Positions 1 to 7,585 of a stretch of DNA of 64,000 bases are shown one piece after another (positions within the stretch are counted from its first letter, which is position 1; each line of letters begins with the position of its first letter). The notes beneath the pieces are model-generated. The model made no database searches. It worked only from the letters and a program-made list of their open reading frames with translations, and had not been told where the DNA came from. Made by a program: the position numbers and the translations under genes. Source of the DNA: Microbispora hainanensis (lineage in GTDB: Bacteria > Actinomycetota > Actinomycetes > Streptosporangiales > Streptosporangiaceae); the NCBI RefSeq assembly GCF_006874475.1, contig NZ_VIRM01000005.1, forward strand, positions 1 through 64,000, in the 5' to 3' direction.

Positions 1-75
1 CAAGGAAGCAAGGGACGGGACAAGCCCGGCAGTAACCGCCAGGGCTGCAAACCTTCGCAGGATCCTCGCTGCTCA

Positions 76-815
76 TCAGTTCCTGGACCTCCCCCTCGCC
101 GCCTCTTGGCGCGTCTTGCGGTCGTGACATGCCTGCCAGATGCAGGCGAGGTTGGACATGTCCCAGGAGCCGCCTTCGGCGACGGGGAGTTTGTGGTCCA
201 CGATTCGGCCTGGAAGGCCACGGACGTAACAGGTCTCTCGGTCCCGGTGTTCAAGTGCCGCGGGCGTCGTGACGGGCGCGGGCCAGGAGACCCTGACCAG
301 GTGGCCGGGCCCCGGCCGCAACGTGGCGCCGTAGCGGTCGAGCTCCCACAGCCACACGTCCTCCTGGGCAGGTTCCCCCGTCAGCCTCTCCACCGCCTCC
401 TTCAACTGCCGCGCGTGTGACTCGTTGACGTGGCGCACCATGCGTTCGGCCAGGGGGAGCGGCGGGTCGGGAGCCGAGGCGGGGTAGCTCTTGGCGTCGA
501 GGACGCCCGACTCCTTACCGATCAGGTAGATCAGTGGCAGACGTCGACGCGCAGCAGCGCGGGACAACCGCCCTCGACGGCCGCGAACAGGTCCTCGTCG
601 AGGCACGCCTCCGCGATGGCGACGGCGGTGGCGCGCGTCTCCGCCTCCGGCACGGGCTGCGTCCACCCGCGCACCTTCAGCAGGGCGCGCTGCCGCTCGA
701 CCCCACCGAGCTCCCTGCTCGCCGTTAGGTCGACCGTCACCAGGGTCTCCGCGGGCGCGCCGTGCAGGGCCTCGCCGGGCTTCACCAGCAGGACCGGCCG
801 GCCCGTGCCGTCCAC
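76..815 (-). pseudogene. HNH endonuclease, split by a frameshift
   Basis: Two reading frames together look like one protein. The upstream part (GTG at 815 to TGA at 531-533) reads as a normal globular N-terminal region. The downstream part continues in another frame from about 534 to the stop at 76 and carries an HNH nuclease motif near its end (VDHKLPVAEGGSWDMSNL, then CHDRKT), with the conserved His, Asn and His. No ATG or GTG starts the second part near the junction; the next is ATG at 443-441, without a Shine-Dalgarno. HNH proteins cut DNA with one metal ion. A frameshifted gene is the simplest reading; a sequencing error or two overlapping genes are alternatives. It is divergent from the S4-like gene. 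Confidence 0.55.
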
Positions 816-859
816 GCCGCCCCGGGCGGCGGGCGGGCGTCCCGCTCACCCGGAAGGCG

Positions 860-1297
860 GTGAAGTATTTCGAGGCTAGGCCCTACCCGCCGGGGCAGCA
901 CGGCCGCAAGACCAGCCGGCGCAACATCGGTGACTTCGGAGTGCGGCTGCTGGAGAAGCAGAAGCTCCGCTGGTATTACGACGTGTCGGAACGTCAGCTC
1001 CGCCGCTACTGGGACCTCGCCGTCCGCAGCCCCGGTCGCTCCGGGGAGGAACTGCTGACGCTGCTGGAGACCCGGCTCGACTCGCTCGTCCTGCGGGCCG
1101 GCCTGGCGCCGTCCATCTACGCCGCCCGGCAGTACGTGAACCACGGGCACATCACGGTCGACGACCGCAAGGTGGACATCCCGAGCTACCTGGTCAAGCC
1201 GGGCCAGTCGGTGGCCGTACGGGACCGGTCGGTCAGGATGCAGCCGTTCGTGGCCGCCGCCGAGGGCGCGACGGCCCGTCAGGCGGGGCGGTCGTGA
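860..1297 (+). CDS. rpsD: 30S ribosomal protein S4 paralog, N-terminus unclear
   Basis: The protein carries the S4 core: the YPPGQHGR segment, REKQ-like helices (LLEKQKLRWYYDVSERQ), and a C-terminal S4 RNA-binding domain (LLETRLDSLVLRAGL...ARQYVNHGHITVDDRKVDIPSYLVKPGQ). S4 binds 16S rRNA early in 30S assembly. From GTG 860 it is 145 residues, about 50-60 shorter than usual. The in-frame codons just upstream (AGVPLTRKA before VKYFEARPY) still match the S4 family, yet I find no in-frame ATG, GTG or TTG back to about 722. Either the start is unusual, the N-terminus is lost, or an indel is present. No other ribosomal protein genes lie nearby, so this is probably a secondary S4 copy rather than the housekeeping one. 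Confidence 0.75.
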   Translation: MKYFEARPYPPGQHGRKTSRRNIGDFGVRLLEKQKLRWYYDVSERQLRRYWDLAVRSPGRSGEELLTLLETRLDSLVLRAGLAPSIYAARQYVNHGHITVDDRKVDIPSYLVKPGQSVAVRDRSVRMQPFVAAAEGATARQAGRS

Positions 1298-1304
1298 TGG
1301 TGCG

Positions 1305-2030
1305 TCACGGGGTGCGGAACCCGCGGAACGTCACGCGCCTGCGTACCTTGAAGCCGAGCCGCTCGTAGAGCGCGATCGCGGCGACGTTGGCCTCGGCCAC
1401 GTGGAGGAACGGGCGCTCGCCGCGCGCCGTGATGTGCGCGACCAGGGCGCGCACCAGGCGGGAGGCGTGACCTCGCCCGCGGGCTTCGGGGGCGGCGCAG
1501 ACGGCGCTGATCTCGGTCCACCCGGGCGGGCGGAGCCGTTCGCCCGCCATGGCGACCAGGGCCCCGTTCTCGCGGACGCCCAGATAGGTGCCGAGCTCGT
1601 GGGTGCGGGGCCAGAACGGCTCCGGCCGGGTCCGGGCGGTGAGGTCGAGCATCTCGGGCACGTCGCCTGCGCCCAGCTCGACGATCCGCGTGCCGGGCTC
1701 GGCCTCTGCATGACCGGGTTCGGCCTCCATGAGACCGGGCTGGGCACCCGCGGGCCAGACCATCTGGAAGCCGTCGAGGGCGAACATCGGCTCCCAGTCC
1801 GCGGGTGGAATCGCCGGGGAGCTGAACAGATCGGCGAACCCGCCGCGGCCGAGCAGCCGTGCGAGGTCGTCCCACTCGGCCGGGCCGGGGTCGGCGGACA
1901 CCGTGGAGAAGGTCGCGACCTCCGGCGGATAAGCGGCCGCCCGGCCGAGCCGGCGGGCCAGGTGGGCGTGGTGGCCGCGAAGCGACTCGCCGACGGGATC
2001 GTCGAGTGTGACGGCGTCGCGGTCGACCAT
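1305..2030 (-). CDS. GNAT family N-acetyltransferase (FR47-like)
   Basis: A 241-residue protein whose C-terminal half (about 120-240) is a GNAT fold. It has the acetyl-CoA loop PEARGRGHASRL followed by an amphipathic helix, and the late motif AAIALYERLGFKVRRR typical of FR47-type members. Such enzymes move an acetyl group from acetyl-CoA to an amine; the substrate cannot be told. The start is ATG 2030, with a GAAAGG ribosome site about 8 bases upstream. The N-terminal half is not recognised and may be a diverged second GNAT lobe. It is convergent with the S4-like gene and divergent from the MerR regulator. Confidence 0.8.
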   Translation of the reverse strand: MVDRDAVTLDDPVGESLRGHHAHLARRLGRAAAYPPEVATFSTVSADPGPAEWDDLARLLGRGGFADLFSSPAIPPADWEPMFALDGFQMVWPAGAQPGLMEAEPGHAEAEPGTRIVELGAGDVPEMLDLTARTRPEPFWPRTHELGTYLGVRENGALVAMAGERLRPPGWTEISAVCAAPEARGRGHASRLVRALVAHITARGERPFLHVAEANVAAIALYERLGFKVRRRVTFRGFRTP

Positions 2031-2178
2031 CTGTCGTGCCTTTCGTATCCGGGCGTGAGAGCCCCCAGCCTTCGACAGGGGCGTGACCGGAGGTTCCGCA
2101 GCCGCAGTGTAGTCAGGCGGGTTCACGTCCTCGTCAGCGGAGGGGCGTCGCCCGCCGGTGACGGCCCGCTCGCGGGGC

Positions 2179-2210
2179 TTGAACCCTACGTGGCGGGAGG
2201 TCGTAGCGTT
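2179..2210 (+). promoter_or_regulatory. MerR-type promoter and operator dyad
   Basis: A -35 box TTGAAC (2179-2184) and -10 box TAGCGT (2204-2209) are separated by 19 bp, the stretched spacing typical of MerR-controlled promoters. Inside lies a nearly perfect dyad, AACCCTACG-N11-CGTAGCGTT (8 of 9 positions paired). The predicted transcript start falls on or next to GTG 2217. The arrangement suggests autoregulation by the MerR protein and a leaderless mRNA. Confidence 0.7.
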
Positions 2211-2216
2211 CCGAAC

Positions 2217-2990
2217 GTGATCGGGACAGACGACGCCGGACGGCGATGGTCGATCGGCGAGCTGGCGCGGGCGACCGGGATGACGGTGCGCGCGCTCTAC
2301 CACTACGACGAGATCGGGCTGCTGAGCGCGAGCGAGCGTACGCCCGCCGGGCACCGCCGCTACACCGAGCGGGACCTGCGGCGGCTGTACCGCGTCCGCA
2401 CCCTGCGGACTCTCGGCCTGTCGCTGGAGGAGATCGCGGGCGTTCTCGACGGCGCGGCGGACGATCCCGAGCCGATGCTCGATCTGCTGACGACGCAGTT
2501 GCGCAGGCTCGACGAGCACGCCGAGCTGATCGGGATGCTGCGTCAGCGGATCCGCGGCCTGCTCCGGCAGGCCGGCGACTCGTCCGGCCCCGATCCGGAC
2601 CAGTTGATGACCACATTGGAGTTGATGTCGGTGTTCGAGACCTACCTCACCGAAGAGCAGCGCGAGCGGCTGGCCGAGCGCAGGGCCGCGCTGGGCAGCG
2701 AGGGCGTCGAAGCGGCCAAGCACGAGTGGAAGGGGCTGGTCGAGGAGGGCCTGCGGCTCGTGGAGACCGGCGTGCCCGCGGAGGACGAGCGCGCCCGCGA
2801 CCTCGTACGCCGCTGGGACGCCCTCGCGGGCAGGTTCCACCCCGACGGGCCGGAGGGCGAGCGGACCAGGGCGGCGGCCCACAGGATGTGGCAGGACAAC
2901 AGCGCGGAGATCGGCCGGAGCCTGCCCTGGCCGGCCGAGCGGATCGCCGGCCTGGTGGCCTACCTGGAGCAGGCCCGGCAGGCCGGCTGA
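2217..2990 (+). CDS. MerR/TipA-family transcriptional regulator
   Basis: A 257-residue protein. Residues about 10-80 form the MerR winged helix (SIGELARATGMTVRALYHYDEIGLL, then GHRRYTERDLRRL). A dimerising coiled coil follows (about 85-130). The C-terminal region (about 150-255) resembles the TipAS ligand-binding domain, including SVFETYLTEEQRERLAERR and HRMWQDNSAEIG. TipA-like regulators sense ligands such as thiopeptide antibiotics and twist a stretched promoter into an active shape; the ligand here is unknown. GTG 2217 is chosen because translation from it begins exactly at the MerR domain and at the predicted transcript start. Confidence 0.88.
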   Translation: MIGTDDAGRRWSIGELARATGMTVRALYHYDEIGLLSASERTPAGHRRYTERDLRRLYRVRTLRTLGLSLEEIAGVLDGAADDPEPMLDLLTTQLRRLDEHAELIGMLRQRIRGLLRQAGDSSGPDPDQLMTTLELMSVFETYLTEEQRERLAERRAALGSEGVEAAKHEWKGLVEEGLRLVETGVPAEDERARDLVRRWDALAGRFHPDGPEGERTRAAAHRMWQDNSAEIGRSLPWPAERIAGLVAYLEQARQAG

Positions 2991-3467
2991 GCCCGTTCCG
3001 GCACCCTGGGCAGGGGGCCGGTCGCCGAGGCGGAGCCGACATGGTGAACCTTTCACCCGTTCCGCCGCGTCCAGCGAGCGCCGGGTCGAGCGGGGGACGG
3101 CGGACGTTGACCGGCGGGAAGGGCCGGCCTACCGTGCGGGTCGGCCGTCCGCGCCCCTGTCGTCAGCCGGGGGTTCCGTGTTCAGCACCGCCGCGGCGCG
3201 CCTCGTCCCCCTGGCCGCCGCCGTGAGGGCCCTCGTGCTGCGCTACTACGGGGTCAAGGCCCAGATCCGGCGACCGCGACACTGCCGTGCTACGGCTCCG
3301 GGAAGGTGACGTTCACGCCCGTGGCCGACAGGTGGACCGCCCGCCAGGCGACCGTCGTGGCCGACTACGTCGGCCAGCCCTGACGGCATCGCGTCGACGC
3401 CGTGCCGGGACCGCGGGCACCCGCGTATGAGTGCCCGCGGTCACGGGCGTGACACGCCCGCCGGTCA
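2991..3467. other. Gene-poor stretch with possible coding relics
   Basis: No convincing gene is seen. Codon-like sequence appears in two frames: about 3179-3270 reads as a hydrophobic Ala/Leu-rich segment from a GTG, and about 3285-3383 reads in another frame as a short C-terminus ending in VADYVGQP and TGA. This could be the remains of one frameshifted small gene between the MerR regulator and the kinase gene. I do not recognise a family. Confidence 0.3.
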
Positions 3468-6104
3468 CTACTTCGCCGGCTTGAAGGTGGAGGCGATGGT
3501 CTCGAAGAGCTCCTTCTTCTTCTTCCAGTCCTTGTCCTGGGTCTTGTAGAGCAGCGCGTAGCCGTTGTGCTTGTCGGTGACGAAGCCGCGGTCGATCACG
3601 CGTGACCGATAGCGGCTGTCGCCGAAGGTGAACTCCCAGTCGGCCGCGGTCTTCCAGAACCCCTTGACCTCGCGGATGTCCACGAGTTTGTAGCCGGGGA
3701 AGTTCCGGCTCATGCCCGGCACGTCGCGCCGCCAGACCTTCAGCGCGTCCGACTCGGGACTCGTGGTGTGGTGGACCTCCAGATAGGTGTGCGAGTCGCC
3801 GCGGAAGCGGACCTCGCCGTTGCCCCTGCCGTCGACGTGCCATCCCTTCGGCAGCGCGATGGAGAACCCGCTCGAGTGCTTGTACTTGTGCCAGCCGTCG
3901 GGGACGCCGGCGGGCTCGGAGGTCTCGGGGCTCGGGGAGGGCTCGGGGGACTTCGTCTCCTCTTCGGAGGCGGACGCGGTGGGCTCGGGGGAGTACGGCG
4001 CGTCCGAGGAGGGCTCCGAGGCGGAGGGCGTGTCGCCGCCCTTGCCCGTCGCGGCCGTGCCCGCGTCAGACCCGGCGGCGGGGTCGCTTCCCGAGCCGCC
4101 CTCACCCGCCCGCAGGCCGAGGTAGCCCGCCACGCCCGCGATGACCAGCAGCGCGGGAATGAGGATCAACGCGACCTTCAGCATGCTGTTCGACGACCGC
4201 GGCACGACCAGGCTGGTCGGCGACCCCTGCCATGCCGCCCCGCCCTGCGGGGACATCGCCGGGGACGCCTGCCGCAGCCCGGCGATCGGGCTCCCGGCGC
4301 CGGCGATCCCGCCCGCGGCCGAGGACTCCTGCGTGCGGTCGGCCGTGGCGGCGGGCCGCTCGTCGCCCGCGCCCGGTGTCGGCCTGTCGCTCGCGTAGGG
4401 CCGGGACGTACGGCTGTCGCCTCCGGAGCCCCCAGAGCCCGCGGAACCCCCAGAGCCCGCGGAGCCCCCGGAGCCGGTGGAACCGGAGGAGGCGAACGAG
4501 CCGGACGAGCCCGACGAGCCGGACGACGCGGACGAGGCCGAACCCGCCGCGCCCTTCGGCGCGGCGCTCCCCTCTGCGGTGCTGCCGTCCGCGGTGCTCT
4601 TCGGCGTCGCGCTCGCCCCGGAGGCCGTAGTGGCGGGACGCTCGCCGGAGGAGGCGCCGGAATCCTTCGCCTTCCCGGCGGCGGACGAGCCCTCCGGTCC
4701 CTTACGGCCCTCCCCGCCGGAAGCCGCAGAGGCGGCGGAGGCCACGGAGCCCGCGGAGGCGGCGGGAGCGATCCTGGTGGTGCCGTCGCCGGCGTCCGCC
4801 TCCGCCGCCCGGCCGCCCTCCTTCTCGGGCCTCCCCTTTGCGGAAGCGCCGGTCGAAGGCGTCGTACGGGCGGGCGGGGCGGCCTGCGCGCCGGTCTCCG
4901 GCATGGCCGCCTGCGCCTTCCCGGCCCGCTCCTGGGCCGTGCCGTCCGCCTGCCCGGGTGCCCCGTCGTCGCGTATGACCGGGAGGGGCGAGGTGATCTC
5001 GCCGGGGCCCGCGGCATCGCTCACGGCCCCGCCGCGCCCTGCCGTTCCTCCCTCGCCGGCGGCGGGGGTGCGCTCCGCCGCCTCGTCCCGCCGCCCGGAC
5101 CCGGACGCGGAGGACCCGGACGCGGAGGATCCGGGCGGAGAAGACGCGGGCGAGGGAGACGCGGGCGGGTAGGGCGCCGCGCCCCGGGACGCCTTGCCCT
5201 GCCGGGAGGCGGGCGTTCCGGGCTTCGCGGAGTCCGGCGCGGCCTGAGGGGAAACGGGTTCGGCGGCGGGCCGGGACGGCGGCGGGGCCTGCTCCCGCGA
5301 CGCCCGCTTGAGCAGCCGGATGAGCTCCTCGTAGCCGGGCCGGTCGGCGGGCTCCTTGGCGAGCATCCGGTGGAGGACGGAACCCAGCGCGCCCGCGCGC
5401 CGCGGCGGGGCCGGGTCGTCGTTCAGCACGGCGTGCATGGTGGCCATCGCCATGCCCCGGTCGTGCGGGGGCTTGCCCTCCACCGCCGTGTAGAGCGTGG
5501 CGCCGAGCGACCACAGGTCCGATTCGCGCTGGGCGGCCTCGCCGCGGAGCCGTTCGGGCGCGATGAAGGCGGGGGTGCCGACGAGGCCGGTGCGGGTCAT
5601 GGTGGAGTCGGCTTCGAGCCTGGCGATGCCGAAGTCGGTCAGGACCACCCGGCCGTCATCGGTGAGCAGCACGTTCTCGGGCTTGACGTCGCGGTGCAGC
5701 ACGCCCTGACGGTGGGCGGCGCGCAGCGCGTCGAGGATCTGCAGGCCGATCTCGACGGTGCGCTCGGGGGACAGCGGGCCGTCCTCCCTGATCACCTGCC
5801 CGAGCGACCGGGACGGCACGAGCTGCATGATGATCCAGGGGCGGTCGTCCTCCTCGATCACGTCGTGGACGACCACCACGTTGGGGTGGGTGAGGCGGCC
5901 CGCGGCCCGGGCCTCGCGCATGGTCCGGCGATTGAGGTCGCTGAGCTCGTCGCCCATGGCGCTGTCGTAGCGGACCTCCTTGACCGCGACCTCGCGGTCC
6001 AGCAACTGGTCGTGGGCTCGCCATACCACGCCCATGCCACCCCGGCCGATCGGCTCCACCAACTGGTACCGGCCTCCGACGAGCCGGCCTTCCGCACGCG
6101 ACAC
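3468..6104 (-). CDS. Transmembrane Ser/Thr protein kinase (PknB-like)
   Basis: An 878-residue Hanks-type kinase. The kinase domain spans about 12-270, with glycine loop GRGGMG (20-25), ATP-binding Lys42, catalytic HRDVKPEN (Asp139) and DFG (Asp157). A long Ala/Ser/Pro/Gly-rich linker (about 275-625) includes a run of Gly-Ser repeats. One membrane helix lies near 640-665 (ALILIPALLVIAGVAGYLGL). An extracellular domain of about 140 residues ends in the KKKKELFETIASTFKPAK motif, resembling the PsbP/LpqN-like sensory domains on other actinobacterial kinases. There are no PASTA repeats, so it is not a typical PknB of the division cluster. GTG 6104 is preceded by AGGAAGGGG. Confidence 0.9.
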   Translation of the reverse strand: MSRAEGRLVGGRYQLVEPIGRGGMGVVWRAHDQLLDREVAVKEVRYDSAMGDELSDLNRRTMREARAAGRLTHPNVVVVHDVIEEDDRPWIIMQLVPSRSLGQVIREDGPLSPERTVEIGLQILDALRAAHRQGVLHRDVKPENVLLTDDGRVVLTDFGIARLEADSTMTRTGLVGTPAFIAPERLRGEAAQRESDLWSLGATLYTAVEGKPPHDRGMAMATMHAVLNDDPAPPRRAGALGSVLHRMLAKEPADRPGYEELIRLLKRASREQAPPPSRPAAEPVSPQAAPDSAKPGTPASRQGKASRGAAPYPPASPSPASSPPGSSASGSSASGSGRRDEAAERTPAAGEGGTAGRGGAVSDAAGPGEITSPLPVIRDDGAPGQADGTAQERAGKAQAAMPETGAQAAPPARTTPSTGASAKGRPEKEGGRAAEADAGDGTTRIAPAASAGSVASAASAASGGEGRKGPEGSSAAGKAKDSGASSGERPATTASGASATPKSTADGSTAEGSAAPKGAAGSASSASSGSSGSSGSFASSGSTGSGGSAGSGGSAGSGGSGGDSRTSRPYASDRPTPGAGDERPAATADRTQESSAAGGIAGAGSPIAGLRQASPAMSPQGGAAWQGSPTSLVVPRSSNSMLKVALILIPALLVIAGVAGYLGLRAGEGGSGSDPAAGSDAGTAATGKGGDTPSASEPSSDAPYSPEPTASASEEETKSPEPSPSPETSEPAGVPDGWHKYKHSSGFSIALPKGWHVDGRGNGEVRFRGDSHTYLEVHHTTSPESDALKVWRRDVPGMSRNFPGYKLVDIREVKGFWKTAADWEFTFGDSRYRSRVIDRGFVTDKHNGYALLYKTQDKDWKKKKELFETIASTFKPAK

Positions 6105-6198
6105 TCGAACCCCTTCCTGGACCCATGAATCGTCCCACGGATGGCAAAGGGATCAACCGCGTACATGACAGGCGATCCCGGAATCCGAGACAAATCGG

Positions 6199-6227
6199 TT
6201 CGAGTCGTGGCCCGCCGCTGCTAAGGT
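6199..6227 (+). promoter_or_regulatory. Promoter of the leader/chorismate mutase transcript
   Basis: TTCGAG (6199-6204), a 17-bp spacer, and TAAGGT (6222-6227) fit the housekeeping sigma pattern of actinobacteria. The predicted start is at 6234-6235, coinciding with the ATG of the leader peptide, so the leader would be translated from a leaderless mRNA. Confidence 0.6.
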
Positions 6228-6234
6228 CCTTGTT

Positions 6235-6297
6235 ATGGGTAGGTACAGCTCGTTTACGAGGCCGGCTCCGGAGGGCCGGTCGCGTGACGTGAGCTAG
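6235..6297 (+). CDS. Putative leader peptide (20 residues)
   Basis: A short ORF from ATG 6235 to TAG 6295-6297. It begins MGRYSSFTR, so it contains one Tyr and one Phe near its start, the end products of the chorismate mutase branch. Its last codons lie between the two arms of a strong stem-loop, and a terminator follows before the chorismate mutase gene. This is the layout of a transcription attenuator controlled by leader translation. Only two aromatic codons are present, fewer than in classical phe leaders, so control by amino-acid starvation is inference. Confidence 0.5.
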   Translation: MGRYSSFTRPAPEGRSRDVS

Positions 6298-6315
6298 CGA
6301 CCATCCGGAGCCGGC
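6261..6315 (+). promoter_or_regulatory. Attenuator-like stem-loop overlapping the leader ORF
   Basis: GCCGGCTCCGGA (6261-6272) pairs perfectly with TCCGGAGCCGGC (6304-6315). The first arm is inside the leader ORF and the second lies just after its stop codon, so a ribosome in the leader would block the stem. It may act as a pause or antiterminator structure ahead of the terminator at 6319-6348. Confidence 0.55.
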
Positions 6316-6318
6316 TTG

Positions 6319-6348
6319 AGGCAGGGACGCCAGCGTCTCTGCCTTTTT
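6319..6348 (+). terminator. Intrinsic terminator in the leader region
   Basis: Arms 6319-6329 and 6334-6344 (AGGCAGGGACG with CGTCTCTGCCT, one G-T pair) are closed by a 4-base loop and followed by TTTTT (6344-6348). This is a textbook Rho-independent terminator, unusual in such GC-rich DNA. It sits 96 bases before the start of the downstream gene, as expected for attenuation. Confidence 0.75.
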
Positions 6349-6444
6349 CGTTTTCCGGACGTTCGTTTCCTCAGCCAGTCCCGATCTCAGCGAGTCCCCG
6401 TGGCGGACAGCCGGTTCCGCGGGGGCGCTCATGGAGGAGCCCAC

Positions 6445-7506
6445 ATGACGAAGGCAGCCCAACTCGACCGCGATGCCGTACGGATCGGCGACCTCGTGAT
6501 CGGCGACGGGCGCCCCGTTGTGGTCATCGGGGGCCGGGACGCCCGCTGGGTGCGCCTGCACGGCGACGGCGGCACCCCCGGCACCCCCGGCACTCCAGGA
6601 ACTCCCGGCACCCCCGGCGGTACTCCCGGTGGCGCTCCCGGGGACGGCGCGGGGCCCGTGCCGGGCACGCCGGGGGACGCTCCGGCGCTCGGCTCTTCCG
6701 GGGACGGTTCCTCTCGGAACGGGAGGACCGCCGAGGCGGGCCCGCTGCTGATGGAGCCCGCCACGGTCGCCGATCTGCCCGTCGTGGCCCGGCACGCCGA
6801 CGGAGTGGTGGTCGGGGCGGCCTGGGCGGCCGACCCCGATCTCGTCCGCGCCGCGGCCCGGCTCGGGCTTCCCGTCGTCCTCCAGCGGGGAATCGGCCGG
6901 CACGGGCGCGCGGTGACGCTGGAGGAGTGGCTGGCCGCGGTGGACGACTGCGCAGCCGAGGGCAACGAGGCGGTCGTGCTCTGCGAGAGCGGCGGCCGCG
7001 GCGAGCCGGAGGACGCGGCGCCCGATCTCGGGCTCATGCGCGCCGCGCGGGCCCGGGCCGGCCGCCCCGTGCTCGCCGGGCTGGGCGCCGACGGCGGGCT
7101 CGCGGGCGCGGCGGTGGTGGCGGGGGCGGACGGCCTGCTGGTCGGCCCTGGCGCGCCCGCGCCGACCCTCGCGGCGGCGCACGAGGCGGCGACCGTCATG
7201 GCGGCGCTCGTGCGGCGCGACGACCCCGAGACCCTCGGCGCGGCCCGGGCCGCGATCGACCGGGTGGACGCCGCCCTCGCCACGCTGCTCGAACGCCGGG
7301 CCGCGCTGGCCGGGCGCATCCAGCGGCTCAAGCCCGTCGGCGGGTTCCGGGGGCGCGACATGGAGCGCGAGCGGCGCCTCGTGGAGGCCATGGCCCGGCG
7401 CGCCCCCAGCCTCGGCGCGGGGCGGCTCGCCCCCATCATGAACGCCGTGATCGAAGCCGGGCTGCGCCTGTCGGAGGAGACGCGCGACGGCGAGGAACGG
7501 AGATGA
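6445..7506 (+). CDS. Chorismate mutase fused to a degenerate DAHP-synthase-like domain
   Basis: A 353-residue protein. The C-terminal 85 residues are an AroQ-type chorismate mutase (IDRVDAALATLLERRAALAGRIQRLK, then ERERRLVEAMA), which converts chorismate to prephenate for Phe and Tyr. The region about 85-260 aligns by eye with type I DAHP synthase (LPVVLQRGIGRHGRAVTLEEW, GNEAVVLCES, AGADGLLVGPGA). However, the family's catalytic Lys is replaced by Gln (KRG to QRG) and the Arg/Glu and Asp-Pro-Ser-His motifs are lost, so it is unlikely to make DAHP. A Gly-Thr-Pro repeat interrupts the N-terminal part near residues 42-65. ATG 6445 follows GGAGGAG. Confidence 0.8.
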   Translation: MTKAAQLDRDAVRIGDLVIGDGRPVVVIGGRDARWVRLHGDGGTPGTPGTPGTPGTPGGTPGGAPGDGAGPVPGTPGDAPALGSSGDGSSRNGRTAEAGPLLMEPATVADLPVVARHADGVVVGAAWAADPDLVRAAARLGLPVVLQRGIGRHGRAVTLEEWLAAVDDCAAEGNEAVVLCESGGRGEPEDAAPDLGLMRAARARAGRPVLAGLGADGGLAGAAVVAGADGLLVGPGAPAPTLAAAHEAATVMAALVRRDDPETLGAARAAIDRVDAALATLLERRAALAGRIQRLKPVGGFRGRDMERERRLVEAMARRAPSLGAGRLAPIMNAVIEAGLRLSEETRDGEERR

Positions 7507-7585
7507 ACTCTGTTTCACCTGAGTCCCACTGGTTGGCGATCACGGCGTAGGCTCTGACCCGCGGTCCGGTGACGATGGGGGTCTC

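Noticed and set aside
1-75. Left window edge
   Set aside because: No gene end or RNA motif could be supported in these bases.
3768-6128. 786-residue plus-strand ORF opposite the Ser/Thr kinase
   Set aside because: Arg/Gly-rich composition and no motifs; the kinase on the other strand has a complete catalytic set.
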